The notes under the pieces: model-generated
The model's database searches: none
What the model was told of the DNA's origin: nothing
Seen by the model: the letters and a program-made list of their open reading frames with translations, nothing else
Assembly: GCF_018622995.1 (NCBI RefSeq)
Contig: NZ_CP076022.1
Span: 372,001-436,000 of the forward strand
Length of the DNA: 64,000 bases
Direction: 5' to 3'
Origin: Arthrobacter jiangjiafuii
Lineage (GTDB): Bacteria; Actinomycetota; Actinomycetes; Actinomycetales; Micrococcaceae
Shown: one piece after another, positions 23,355 to 32,089 of the stretch
Position numbering within the stretch: position 1 is the first letter of the stretch
Layout of the letters: every line of letters begins with the position of its first letter
Made by a program: the position numbers and the translations under genes

Positions 23355-25553
23355 GTGGAAGGTATGGAAATCCAGCAAGACACCAACGTTGACCGTGCCA
23401 CCACCAGCGACGCCGGCGGGCTGTCCGGGGGCGGGGTCCCGGCGGCGGATCCTGCGCTGCGCGCCGAGGCCACCGGCCTGCTCCGGGCCCTGGTCGGCAA
23501 TGAGGCCGCAGAGTTCCACGACGGCCAGTATGAAGCCATCGAGGCTTTGGTGTCCGGCGGCCGGCGGGCCCTGGTGGTCCAGCGCACCGGGTGGGGCAAA
23601 TCAGCGGTCTACTTCGTGGCGAGCCTGCTGCTGCGCGCCCGCGGGGCCGGCCCAACCCTGATTGTCTCCCCGCTGCTGGCGCTCATGCGCGACCAGGTGG
23701 CGGCCGCTGCGCGGGCCGGCGTCCGTGCCGTGGCCATCAACTCCGCCAACCAGCTGGAATGGCAGGACATCTCCGCCAAGCTGGCCGCCGATGAGGTGGA
23801 CGTGCTGCTGGTCTCGCCCGAGCGGCTGAACAACCCGGGGTTCCGCGAAACCCATCTGCCCGAGCTGATCCGCCGCTCCGGGCTGCTGGTGATTGATGAA
23901 GCGCACTGCATCTCGGACTGGGGCCATGATTTCCGCCCGGATTACCGGCGGATCCGCAGCCTGATCGAACAGCTGCCGGCCTCGGTTCCGGTGCTGGCCA
24001 CCACTGCGACGGCCAACTCCCGCGTGGTCAAGGACATTGAGGAACAGCTGGCCTCCGGCGGGGAGGACGTCTTCACGATCCGGGGTGCGCTGGCCCGCCG
24101 GTCGCTGCGGCTGGGCGTGCTGCGGCTGCCCACCGCCAAGGCCCGGCTGGGCTGGCTGCTCACGCACATCGATGAGCTTCCGGGCTCGGGCATCATTTAC
24201 GCGCTGACCGTGTCCGCGGCGGAGGACACGGCGCGGCTGCTGCAGAAGGCCGGGCATCCCGTGCTCGCCTATACCGGCCGCACCGATCCGGCCGACCGGG
24301 AGCAGGCCGAGGCGGCGCTGAAGAACAACGAGGTCAAGGCCCTGGTGGCCACCAGCGCGCTCGGCATGGGCTTCGACAAGCCGGATCTGGGGTTCGTGGT
24401 GCACCTCGGGGCGCCATCCTCGCCCGTGGCGTACTACCAGCAGGTCGGCCGTGCCGGCCGCGGAACCCCCAGCGCCGATGTGCTGCTGCTGCCGGGTGCC
24501 GAGGACAAGGACATTTGGGAGTACTTCGCCACGTCCTCCATGCCGGCGGAGGGCCCGGCCACCGCAGTGCTGACCGAGCTCGCCTCCGGCACGGTGATGT
24601 CCACCGGTGCCCTGGAAACGCGGGTCAACCTGAAGCGGTCGCCGTTGGAACTGCTGCTGAAGGTCCTGGCCGTGGACGGAGCCGTGGAACGGGTCTCGGG
24701 CGGCTGGCGCGGGACGGGCCAGCCCTGGAGCTATGACCGGGAGCGGTACGAGCGTATTTCCGCCGCCCGGGTCAGGGAGCAGCAGGCCATGCTGGACTAC
24801 GAAACCACCACGGGCTGCCGGATGGAGTTCCTCTCGGTCCAGCTCGATGACCCGGCCGCAGCCCCCTGCGGGCGCTGCGACAACTGTGCCGGGCGCTGGT
24901 TCTCCGGCGAGGTGGCAGCCGAGGCCACGGACAGCGCCGGGCAGGCGTTGAGCCGGGTCGGCGTGGAAGTGGACCCGCGCGGCATGTACCCGTCGGGGAT
25001 GGACAGACTGGGCGTTCCGGTCAAGGGCAAGATCAAGCCGGAGGCTGCACTGTCCACCGGACGGGCGCTGGCCCGGCTCACGGATCTTGGCTGGGGCGGT
25101 CGGCTGCGGGAGATCTTCGCCCCGGACGCCGGGGACACCACCGCGGACGATGCCCTGCTGCAGGGCTGCGTGCAGGTGCTCGCGCAATGGGGGTGGACCG
25201 AGCGGCCAGTCGCTGTGGTCAGCATCCCCTCCCGGTCCCGGCCGAATCTGGTCGGATCGCTGGCACACGGCATTTCCACCCTGGGCCGGATTCCGTACCT
25301 CGGCGCCCTGCAGCTGCCGCACGGCGGACCCACGGGGGGATCAGGCGGGAACAGTGCCTTCCGGCTGGCGTCGGTCTGGGACCAGTTCGCCGTACCGGAA
25401 GAAGGTGCGGCCTGGTTCGCGGCCAATCCCGGTCCGGTCCTGCTGGTGGATGATTACGCCGACAGCCGGTGGACCCTCACCGAGGCGGGCCGGGTGCTCA
25501 GGCAGGCCGGCGCGGCTTCCGTGCTGCCTTTTGTCCTGGCGTTGAAGGCATAG
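23355..25553 (+). CDS. RecQ-family ATP-dependent DNA helicase
   Basis: The 732-residue product unwinds DNA 3' to 5' in repair. Motifs in order are the Walker A loop RTGWGKSAVYF (about 79-89), a DEAH box in VIDEAHCISDWGHDFRPDYR, TTATANSRVV (motif III), SALGMGFDKPDLGFVVH and QVGRAGRGTPSADVLLLPG (motif VI). A zinc module has one Cys in CRMEFL and two in CGRCDNC. A C-terminal region of about 200 residues (LGVPVKGKIKPEAALSTGRA onward, ending in LLVDDYADSRWTL) is typical of the longer actinobacterial branch rather than E. coli RecQ. The GTG at 23355 has GGGGG upstream; ATG 23364 is an alternative. The 3' end overlaps the convergent GntR gene by 56 bases. Confidence 0.88.
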   Translation: MEGMEIQQDTNVDRATTSDAGGLSGGGVPAADPALRAEATGLLRALVGNEAAEFHDGQYEAIEALVSGGRRALVVQRTGWGKSAVYFVASLLLRARGAGPTLIVSPLLALMRDQVAAAARAGVRAVAINSANQLEWQDISAKLAADEVDVLLVSPERLNNPGFRETHLPELIRRSGLLVIDEAHCISDWGHDFRPDYRRIRSLIEQLPASVPVLATTATANSRVVKDIEEQLASGGEDVFTIRGALARRSLRLGVLRLPTAKARLGWLLTHIDELPGSGIIYALTVSAAEDTARLLQKAGHPVLAYTGRTDPADREQAEAALKNNEVKALVATSALGMGFDKPDLGFVVHLGAPSSPVAYYQQVGRAGRGTPSADVLLLPGAEDKDIWEYFATSSMPAEGPATAVLTELASGTVMSTGALETRVNLKRSPLELLLKVLAVDGAVERVSGGWRGTGQPWSYDRERYERISAARVREQQAMLDYETTTGCRMEFLSVQLDDPAAAPCGRCDNCAGRWFSGEVAAEATDSAGQALSRVGVEVDPRGMYPSGMDRLGVPVKGKIKPEAALSTGRALARLTDLGWGGRLREIFAPDAGDTTADDALLQGCVQVLAQWGWTERPVAVVSIPSRSRPNLVGSLAHGISTLGRIPYLGALQLPHGGPTGGSGGNSAFRLASVWDQFAVPEEGAAWFAANPGPVLLVDDYADSRWTLTEAGRVLRQAGAASVLPFVLALKA

Positions 25554-26487
25554 CAAACAGCTCGTAGAGCGCCGGTTCGCGGGCAATCCGGGCGATCTGC
25601 GGCTGCACCGGAGCCTGCGTTTGGGCGGGGGTCGGCTCCCGGGTTGCCTCAGGCACAGGGGCCGGGGCTGGCGCCTGTACCGGCGCCGGTGCCTGGACGG
25701 GCAGGGCAGCGGCCGGAACGGCAGCCACGGGGCGCGGGGCCGGCTGCACCTGCTGCTCCTGCTGCACCGGTACCGTCGCCGGTAGCGACACCGGAACAGC
25801 CGGAACCGTGCGCGGCGCGGGAGTCCGGCGCAGCCAGCGCTCCGCCGAGGCCACATGCACCGTCATCAGGGACCGCACCAATTCGGCGTCCCCGAGCGTC
25901 AGAGCTTCCAGGATGGCCGCATGCTCCTCCAGCACGGACGCCGCAGCCCCGGCCTCGGTGATCCGCTGCCAGGTCCGCAGGCGCAGAGCGCTGCCGGTCA
26001 GCGAATCCAGCAGCCCGGCCAGATAGGGATTGCCTGAGGCGCGGCCGATATGGGAGTGGAAGGCGAAATCGTGGGCGGCCAGCTCGAGGGCAGTGCCCTG
26101 CGGATCGGCGTCGTCCAGGCAGGAACGCAGGGCGGCCACCGCGCGGGCGTCCATCCGCCCGGCGGCATGCGCTGCCGCGCCGGGCTCCAGGATCCGCCGG
26201 ACTTCCAGGAGTTCAGGGGCCGACGTTTCCTGATGGATTTCCACCATGAAGCCCATGGTTTCGGTCAGCAGACCCGGCTCCAGGCTGGTCACATAGGTGC
26301 CGTCACCGCGGCGGACATCCAGGACGCGGATCAGCTCCAGGGCTTTTACTGCCTCACGCAGCGAGCTGCGGGACAAGCCCAGCTGGTCGCTCAGCTCATT
26401 CTCCGGCGGAAGCCGGTCACCAGCTTTGAGCTGCCCGCTGACGAGCATCTCCTTGATCTTGGTAATCGCTTCATCGGTAACAGCCAC
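25498..26487 (-). CDS. FadR/GntR-family regulator with FCD domain and Pro/Ala/Gln tail
   Basis: Residues 1-65 form the winged-helix domain (GDRLPPENELSDQLGLSRSS, then REAVKALELIRV and RRGDGTYV). Residues about 80-220 form an FCD ligand-binding domain with the metal-type pattern of Asp and His (ELAAHDFAFHSHIGRASGN and VLEEHAAILEAL). The remaining 110 residues are almost entirely Pro, Ala, Gln and Val, ending in a short ALYELFAMPSTPGQK motif, and this tail is unusual for the family. Its last 56 bases overlap recQ antisense. The crotonase gene upstream (26515-27339) is on the same strand 27 bases away, so an acyl-CoA effector is possible. Confidence 0.82.
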   Translation of the reverse strand: MAVTDEAITKIKEMLVSGQLKAGDRLPPENELSDQLGLSRSSLREAVKALELIRVLDVRRGDGTYVTSLEPGLLTETMGFMVEIHQETSAPELLEVRRILEPGAAAHAAGRMDARAVAALRSCLDDADPQGTALELAAHDFAFHSHIGRASGNPYLAGLLDSLTGSALRLRTWQRITEAGAAASVLEEHAAILEALTLGDAELVRSLMTVHVASAERWLRRTPAPRTVPAVPVSLPATVPVQQEQQVQPAPRPVAAVPAAALPVQAPAPVQAPAPAPVPEATREPTPAQTQAPVQPQIARIAREPALYELFAMPSTPGQKAARKPRRPA

Positions 26488-26514
26488 CCGACTATCTTAA
26501 GGGCGGCTGCAGGT

Positions 26515-27339
26515 TCAGTTGCCGGTAAAGACGGCGGGCCGGCGTTCGGCGAAGGCGGTGGCCGCTTCGTTGAAGTCGTGGCTGGCCAGGAACGCCGAGT
26601 TCCACAGCTGCACATAGTCCAGGCCGGCCTGGACCGCCGGCTCCTGCCCGCGGTTCATCACCTGTTTTACGCCTTGGACAACCAGGGGAGGGTTGGCGGC
26701 CACGGCTGCGGCAAGTTCGCGGCCGCGCCCGACGACGTCGTCGGCCAGTTCCGTCACCAGCCCGAGGCGGTAGGCGCGGCCGGCGTCGAAATCCTCCCCG
26801 GTGAGCGCAAGGTGGCGGGTGGGCCCCTCGCCGATGATGGCCGGCAGGCGCTGGAGGGAACCGAGGTCGGCGACGATGGCGACCTTGACCTCCCGCACGC
26901 TGAACTTGGCGGCCGGAGACGCGATCCGGATGTCGGCGGCGGAGATGACGTCGATCGCCCCGCCGATGCACCACCCGTCCACGGCCGCGATGACCGGCTT
27001 CGCGCAGCGGGACACGGAGCTGACGGCGTCCTGCAGGTCCTTGATCTGCCGGCGGAAGCCTTCCCGCTTGCGGGCGTCCATCCCGCCGGCGCTCAGCATC
27101 GGAGCAAAGACCGGTGCCATGCCCGCGAGGTCCAGCCCGTAGCTGAAGTGTCCGTTCGACCCGTAAAGCAGGACGGCGCGCACCGTCTCATCCTCGCTCA
27201 GCGCCTCGAAGACTTCGGGCAGCTCTTTCCAGAAATCCGGACCCATGGCGTTGCCCTTGCCGGGGCCGATGAGTTCCACTTCCGCCACCGCATCCTTGAT
27301 CTGGACACGCAGGGAACGCAGGGCAGTGGTGCTGGTCAT
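26515..27339 (-). CDS. Crotonase-family (enoyl-CoA hydratase/isomerase) protein
   Basis: The 274-residue product from ATG 27339 (GGAGA five bases upstream) has the crotonase fold. It shows the first oxyanion-hole segment in GSNGHFSYGLDLAGM and the second in VDGWCIGGAIDVISAADIRI, followed by the AKFSVREVKVAIVADLGSLQ strand. The Glu and Asp found in dienoyl-CoA isomerases (VKVAIVADLG carries Asp) favour a delta3,5-delta2,4-dienoyl-CoA isomerase-like activity over plain hydratase. This is tentative. It precedes the GntR/FCD regulator gene on the same strand and is probably co-transcribed with it. Confidence 0.82.
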   Translation of the reverse strand: MTSTTALRSLRVQIKDAVAEVELIGPGKGNAMGPDFWKELPEVFEALSEDETVRAVLLYGSNGHFSYGLDLAGMAPVFAPMLSAGGMDARKREGFRRQIKDLQDAVSSVSRCAKPVIAAVDGWCIGGAIDVISAADIRIASPAAKFSVREVKVAIVADLGSLQRLPAIIGEGPTRHLALTGEDFDAGRAYRLGLVTELADDVVGRGRELAAAVAANPPLVVQGVKQVMNRGQEPAVQAGLDYVQLWNSAFLASHDFNEAATAFAERRPAVFTGN

Positions 27340-27426
27340 GGCATCTCCGTTGATCGGCCGGGCGGTTGCTGGCCAATATACCGGCTGCGGCAACGCGGGC
27401 ACCGCGACCGAAGCTAGGATCGGTAT

Positions 27427-28035
27427 ATGGAGTTCCTGGTGATTGTTCTGTTTGTCGCGGCCATATTTGTGGCCAACCTGCTGGTCAGCCGCGCCCTCCG
27501 CCGCCGGAAGCAGGCACAGGGCGAATCAGGCCCGGGCAAGGCCGCGCCGGCAGCCTCCCGGACCTCTGTCGAGGCAGCGCGGGAAGCCAATGCACGGCTC
27601 GACGCCGCTGCGCACCAGCAGGTCTACGCCGCCATCGCCCAAGGGCAGCCCATCAAGGCCGTGAAGCTCTACGCCCAGTTCACCGGTGTGGGCGTGCGGA
27701 TGGCCGGTGCTGCGGTTGAGAACCTGGCCACGCACCCCCAGCCGTTCCAGCCGCCGCGCCCCGCTGCGCCGGCTGCTGAGGCCAGGGAAACCCGCCCGGC
27801 GCAGGATGCCACTGGGGCCAGGGACGCTACCGAAGCGAAAGAAACCGGGCCGGCCAGCGAGTCCAAGCCCGTCAGTGATGCCAAGCCCGTCAGCAACGCC
27901 GAACCCGTCATTGACGCCAAGCCGGCCAAGCAGCAGCAGCCGGACGCCGCGGGCGCGGCGCCGGCCCGGAAAGAGAAGCCCGAAGAGGACGAGATCAGCA
28001 AGTGGGTCAAGAACCTGCGCCCTGAGGACTTCTAG
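27427..28035 (+). CDS. Membrane-anchored protein with ribosomal L7/L12-like motif
   Basis: The 202-residue product begins with a membrane segment (about 3-24) and a basic RRRK stop-transfer. Residues about 55-95 (HQQVYAAIAQGQPIKAVKLY, then FTGVGVRMAGAAVENL) resemble the C-terminal fold of ribosomal protein L7/L12, which has a GKKIEAIKLVRE-type helix followed by a GLGLKEA turn. Residues 100-185 are a Pro/Ala/Lys/Glu linker with short repeats of KPVS-A. The final 15 residues ([15 protein letters not shown]) look like a short conserved peptide that might bind a partner. Function is unknown. The stop overlaps that of the convergent aldo/keto reductase within a CTAG. Confidence 0.65.
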   Translation: MEFLVIVLFVAAIFVANLLVSRALRRRKQAQGESGPGKAAPAASRTSVEAAREANARLDAAAHQQVYAAIAQGQPIKAVKLYAQFTGVGVRMAGAAVENLATHPQPFQPPRPAAPAAEARETRPAQDATGARDATEAKETGPASESKPVSDAKPVSNAEPVIDAKPAKQQQPDAAGAAPARKEKPEEDEISKWVKNLRPEDF

Positions 28036-29063
28036 CGTCCACCCTCAAGCCGGCGCTCGCGCTGGTTCCGGCCGTCATGCCCGTAGGGATAGTTGCCCAC
28101 GGCCGGCCGGCTGAGATCGCTGAGCCGCCGCAGTTCAGCGTCCGTGAGCTGGACCGCTGCAGCACCGAGGTTGTCAGTGAGCTGCTCGACGGTCCGCGCC
28201 CCCAGGATCACGGAGGTGACGCCCTGCTGTGCGGAGAGCCAGGCCAGGGCCACCTGCGCCTGGCTGGCGCGGTGAGCTGCAGCGATGGCCTTGAGGGCGT
28301 CCAGGATCTGCCAGGTGCGCTCATTGCTGCTGCGCAGATCCCAGCCCTGGAATTGCCGGGCCGGGTTGTCGCCCACCCGGGTTTTGCCCGCGGGGACTGT
28401 TTCCCGGTGGTACTTTCCGGTGAGCCAGCCCCCCGCCAGCGGTGACCAGGGCAGCAGGCCCAGTCCGGCGTCGAGCGCTGCCGGCACCACTTCCGATTCG
28501 ATCTCCCGCTCCAGCAGGTTGTACTGGGGCTGCAGCGTCACCGGCCCGTTCCAGCCGTGCGCCCGAGCCGTGTAAACGGCCTTCGTCAGCTGCCAGCCGG
28601 TGAAGTTGGAGAGCCCGTAATAGCTGATCTTTCCGGCCGTCACCGCGTCCTGCAGGAAGCCCAGGCTTTCCTCCAGGGGAGTCAGCGGATCCCAGGCATG
28701 CAGCTGATACAGGTCAATGTGGTCCACGCCCAGCCGCTTCAGTGAGGCCTCGAGCGCCTGGCGCAGGTGCCGGCGGGAGGTGCCCAGGTCATTGGGGCCG
28801 CTGCCCATGGGAAACCGGCCCTTGGTGGCCAGGACCACGTTCCGCGCGGCCTCGGGCCGGGCCTGCAGCCAGTGGCCGATGATCTCCTCGGAGGCGCCGC
28901 CGGTGTAGACGTCGGCGGTGTCGATGAAATTGCCGCCGGCCTCCACATAGGTGTTCAGCAGGGCGTGGGAGACATGCTGGTCCGATTCATTGCCGAAGGT
29001 CATGGTGCCAAGGGCATACGCGCTGACCGTGGTGCCGCTGCGGCCCAATAGGCGCATTTCCAT
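28032..29063 (-). CDS. Aldo/keto reductase (AKR family)
   Basis: The 343-residue product from ATG 29063 (GGAGG eight bases upstream) is an NADPH-dependent reductase of the larger, YajO/voltage-channel-subunit-like AKR group. Catalytic residues are seen in [15 protein letters not shown] (Asp, Tyr), [10 protein letters not shown] (Lys) and LYQLHAWD (His). The NADPH-binding segment [18 protein letters not shown] is near the C-terminus. The upstream frame to 29318 reads through tRNA-Ser and is rejected. No linked pathway genes. Confidence 0.88.
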   Translation of the reverse strand: MEMRLLGRSGTTVSAYALGTMTFGNESDQHVSHALLNTYVEAGGNFIDTADVYTGGASEEIIGHWLQARPEAARNVVLATKGRFPMGSGPNDLGTSRRHLRQALEASLKRLGVDHIDLYQLHAWDPLTPLEESLGFLQDAVTAGKISYYGLSNFTGWQLTKAVYTARAHGWNGPVTLQPQYNLLEREIESEVVPAALDAGLGLLPWSPLAGGWLTGKYHRETVPAGKTRVGDNPARQFQGWDLRSSNERTWQILDALKAIAAAHRASQAQVALAWLSAQQGVTSVILGARTVEQLTDNLGAAAVQLTDAELRRLSDLSRPAVGNYPYGHDGRNQRERRLEGGR

Positions 29064-29151
29064 CCGGGATCCTCCTGATAGGCGAAGCTGCACGTCAGGG
29101 CCGCGGGCGGTTGCCTGAACGTTTTGCCTAAACATAGTCCGGATCGGGCAC

Positions 29152-29177
29152 AAAAAAACCCCCGGTTGCCCGGGGGT
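29152..29177 (-). terminator. Terminator of tRNA-Ser(GCU)
   Basis: An ACCCCCGG/CCGGGGGT stem (29158-29165 with 29170-29177) lies just after the tRNA on the minus strand. It ends in seven T on that strand. Confidence 0.85.
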
Positions 29178-29184
29178 CTTAACG

Positions 29185-29272
29185 CGGAGACGGGGAGATT
29201 TGAACTCCCGGTGGGCTTTAGGCCCACACTTCATTAGCAGTGAAGCCCATTCGGCCGCTCTGGCACGTCTCC
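29185..29272 (-). tRNA. tRNA-Ser (GCU)
   Basis: The minus strand has acceptor GGAGACG/CGTCTCC, D arm GCCAGAGCGGCCGAA, anticodon stem CTTCA/TGAAG with loop CTGCTAA (anticodon GCT), a long variable arm (TGTGGGCCTAAAGCCCAC) and T arm GGGAGTTCAAATCTCCC, discriminator G. The total is 88 bases; CCA is not encoded. Confidence 0.95.
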
Positions 29273-29379
29273 AAATGCTGTCCGTAGCATGCGCTACTAG
29301 CCTGACAAGACTACCCATAAGGGGTGGCTAAGAGCAAAACGCCGCCGAAAGGCCTGCCGCCGCCGCGTGCGCACGTGAG

Positions 29380-31503
29380 CTACTTCAGCCGCCCGGTCAG
29401 TGCCTCCCACAGGAACTCGTAGGACATCGCGTACATCCGCGCCGCCTGCCGGTTGTCGGAGGCTCCGGCGTGGCCGCCTTCGAGGGCTTCGTGGAACCAG
29501 ACGTTCCCCACGCCCATCGCCTTCATCCGGGCCGCCATCTTGCGCGCCTGCACCGGGCCGACGCGGTCATCGCTGGTGGCCGTCCAGATCAGCGTGGGCG
29601 GATAATCGGCGTCCTTTTTCAGCAGGTGGTACGGGGAGAAGGTCTTCACGAACTCCCACTGCTCCGGATCATCCGGATCACCGTATTCGGCAATCCAGGA
29701 GTAGCCGGCCGAGAGCTTGGTGTAGCGGCGCATGTCCAACAGCGGCACGCCGCAGGAGACCGCACCGAACAGGTGCGGATAGGTGGTGAGCATGTTGCCA
29801 ACCAGCAGGCCGCCGTTGCTGCGGCCGGTGCAGCCCAGATGCTCCCGCGAGGTGACGCCGCGGTCCAGCAGGTCCTGTGCGACGGCGGCGAAATCCTCGT
29901 ACGCGCGGTGCCGGTTTTCCTGCAGGGCAGCGCGGTGCCAGTCCGGCCCGTATTCCCCGCCGCCGCGGATGTTCGCCAGCACATACACTCCGGAGCGGCG
30001 CTTCCCGGCGTCGTCGGTGAAGCTGCGCTCGAGCCAGCCGCGGCCCACCATGCCGCTGTAGGACGGGGTCAGGGCCTGCTCGAAGCCGCCGTAACCGTTC
30101 AGCAGCGTGGGGTTGCCGCCGTCGAGCACCAGGTCCCTGGGGCCCACCTGGAAGTACGGCACGCGCGTGCCGTCGGCGGATACCGCGAAGTGCTGCTCCA
30201 CCGTGCATGCGGACGCGTCAAAGAACGACGGCGATTCCTTCACCACCGTGGCCGGGCCGCCGGCGGCGCTGCCGAGTGTGCCGCGGGACAGGGTGGACGG
30301 GGTGAGGAACCCGGTACTGATCAGCCAGTAGTCATTGCCGGCTTCCTCGTCCTCGTCGTCCACCGCGTAGGCATCCACGGTGTGCAGCGGCGGGCACGCA
30401 TCGAGCACCGACGAGCTCCAGCCGTTGGCCGGGTCCAGCACCAGGATTTCCGAGGAGACATCGCGCAGCAGGTTCAGCAGCAGCTGGTCGCGGGTCCAGC
30501 TCCAGGACTGCAGGGAGGTGGCGGGATCGGGCGTGAACAGGGTAATCAGTTCCCGGTTGCCGGCGAGGAAGGCCTCCAGCTCGGCGGCCAGCAGCGAACC
30601 GGCCTGATGCACCGTTCCGTTCAGCTCCCAGTCGGTCCGCGGCCGCAGCACCAGCCACTGCCGGTGTACGTCAACGTTCACGTCCAGCGGTACGTCCAGG
30701 CGGACCCAGGAGCCGTCCCGGCGCAGGAAGGTGGAGCTGTTGTAGAAGTCCACGATGTCCACGGCCAGGTCCCGCTCAAAACCGGGCGTCTGGTCGTGGG
30801 CCACCACTGCCATCATGTGGTCCTCGGGGACCTCGAAATACGGTTCGGCGCCGGCCAGCGGCATACCGCGGCGCAGGATCCGGCTGGTGCGCGGATACGA
30901 GGACGAGGTTATGGAGCCGGGACCGAAATCCGTGCCCACATACAGGGCGTCCGGCCCGGCCCAGCTGATCCGGTTCTTGGCCGCGGGAATGTCGAAGCCG
31001 CCGGGCACAAAGGCGCGGTCGACGACGTCGAACTCGCGGTAGCGGGCGGCGTCACCGCCGTCGGGGGAGAGGACCACCAGTGCCCGCCGGTAGGACTTCC
31101 CGTCTTTGGGACGCAGGAACGCCGAGCCGCCCCAGACCCATTCCGTGCCCTCGGTGCGGCTGAGCTCATCGACGTCCAGCAGGATTTCCCACTGCGGATC
31201 GTCGGAGATGTAGCTGTCCCAGGTGGTGCGGCGCCAGATCCCCTTGGGGTGTTCGGCGTCGCGCCAGAAGTTGTAATAGTGTCCGCCGCGCTTGGCGGCC
31301 ATGGGAATCCGGTCGGTGGAATCGAGTACTTCAAGCAGCCGCTGCTCGGTCTGCTCGAAGCCGGTCTTCGCGAGCAGCTCTTCGGTCACCTTGTTCTCGG
31401 CGCGTACCCAGTCCAGCTGCTTATCTCCGTAGATGTCCTCCAGCCACAGGAATTCGTCATCGGAAGCGGGTCCGGCGGGCAGGTCGGAAGTCGAGATTCT
31501 CAT
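29380..31503 (-). CDS. Prolyl oligopeptidase-family serine peptidase
   Basis: The 707-residue cytosolic enzyme should cleave short peptides after proline or a related residue. The first 430 residues form the gating beta-propeller, starting with DEFLWLEDIYGDKQLDWVRA. The C-terminal alpha/beta-hydrolase domain has the nucleophile in GCTGRSNGGLLVGNML (about 562-577), the acid in TATSDDRVGPVQA and the histidine in ALEGGHAGASD. No signal peptide is seen. Its minus-strand neighbour at 31586 ends 80 bases upstream. The exact specificity (prolyl against dibasic) is open. Confidence 0.88.
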   Translation of the reverse strand: MRISTSDLPAGPASDDEFLWLEDIYGDKQLDWVRAENKVTEELLAKTGFEQTEQRLLEVLDSTDRIPMAAKRGGHYYNFWRDAEHPKGIWRRTTWDSYISDDPQWEILLDVDELSRTEGTEWVWGGSAFLRPKDGKSYRRALVVLSPDGGDAARYREFDVVDRAFVPGGFDIPAAKNRISWAGPDALYVGTDFGPGSITSSSYPRTSRILRRGMPLAGAEPYFEVPEDHMMAVVAHDQTPGFERDLAVDIVDFYNSSTFLRRDGSWVRLDVPLDVNVDVHRQWLVLRPRTDWELNGTVHQAGSLLAAELEAFLAGNRELITLFTPDPATSLQSWSWTRDQLLLNLLRDVSSEILVLDPANGWSSSVLDACPPLHTVDAYAVDDEDEEAGNDYWLISTGFLTPSTLSRGTLGSAAGGPATVVKESPSFFDASACTVEQHFAVSADGTRVPYFQVGPRDLVLDGGNPTLLNGYGGFEQALTPSYSGMVGRGWLERSFTDDAGKRRSGVYVLANIRGGGEYGPDWHRAALQENRHRAYEDFAAVAQDLLDRGVTSREHLGCTGRSNGGLLVGNMLTTYPHLFGAVSCGVPLLDMRRYTKLSAGYSWIAEYGDPDDPEQWEFVKTFSPYHLLKKDADYPPTLIWTATSDDRVGPVQARKMAARMKAMGVGNVWFHEALEGGHAGASDNRQAARMYAMSYEFLWEALTGRLK

Positions 31504-31585
31504 GTGCCCATCCTAGGACCGCGCTCGCGGAGGTTTCAGGGCGTCCCACCGGTGGGGCGGCAATTCGCCTGCGGTGCCTGGTGCG

Positions 31586-31927
31586 CTAGGGGATGCTGCG
31601 GACGTAGGCCAGCGCCTCCCGGGCAAGGCCGGTCCAGGTCTCCCGGGTCGCGGCGGGGTCAGCGCCGACTGGCAGGCTGACCCATTCACGCATGGTCCGG
31701 GTGCCCATGGTGACCGGTTCGGCTGTCCCGTCCTGGACCAGGGCCACGGCGCGCGCCCGCGGGAGCTTGACGATCAAAGCGTCATCAAAGCCGAGGAAGG
31801 CCACGATCCTGGTTCCGGTGCGCAGCCCGGGACTGCGGAACATGGTGCCCACGGTGATCGGCGCCTTGGCCTGCAGCGTCACGGCAATCCCGTGAAGCAG
31901 ATCCAGAGCTGCCTGGGAAGGGGCCAT
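31586..31927 (-). CDS. Small hypothetical protein (possible TfoX-N/YjbR-like)
   Basis: The 113-residue product from ATG 31927 has AGGAG seven bases upstream; a longer frame to 32251 overlaps the divergent flavoprotein and is rejected. It has helical ends and a central beta part (TVGTMFRSPGLRTGTRIVAF, then ALIVKLPRARAVALVQDG and REWVSLP). The MF-S-G-R-x-x-x-AF pattern with a following V-x-LP strand resembles the TfoX N-terminal or YjbR-like fold, but the match is weak. No catalytic residues are apparent. Function unknown. Confidence 0.6.
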   Translation of the reverse strand: MAPSQAALDLLHGIAVTLQAKAPITVGTMFRSPGLRTGTRIVAFLGFDDALIVKLPRARAVALVQDGTAEPVTMGTRTMREWVSLPVGADPAATRETWTGLAREALAYVRSIP

Positions 31928-32089
31928 GGTGTGCTCCTGATCGGCTTCTGGTGATGGAACCACCCTAGGCAGGAACCGGCGGCGGTCAAGGGGCCCGGGC
32001 AACCACAACCGGTGCCCATTCCGTATCGGCCGGGGTGGACCGTGCTGGCTGTCGACCGGGTGGAGATGCGGGCCGGATACTCTTGAAGC

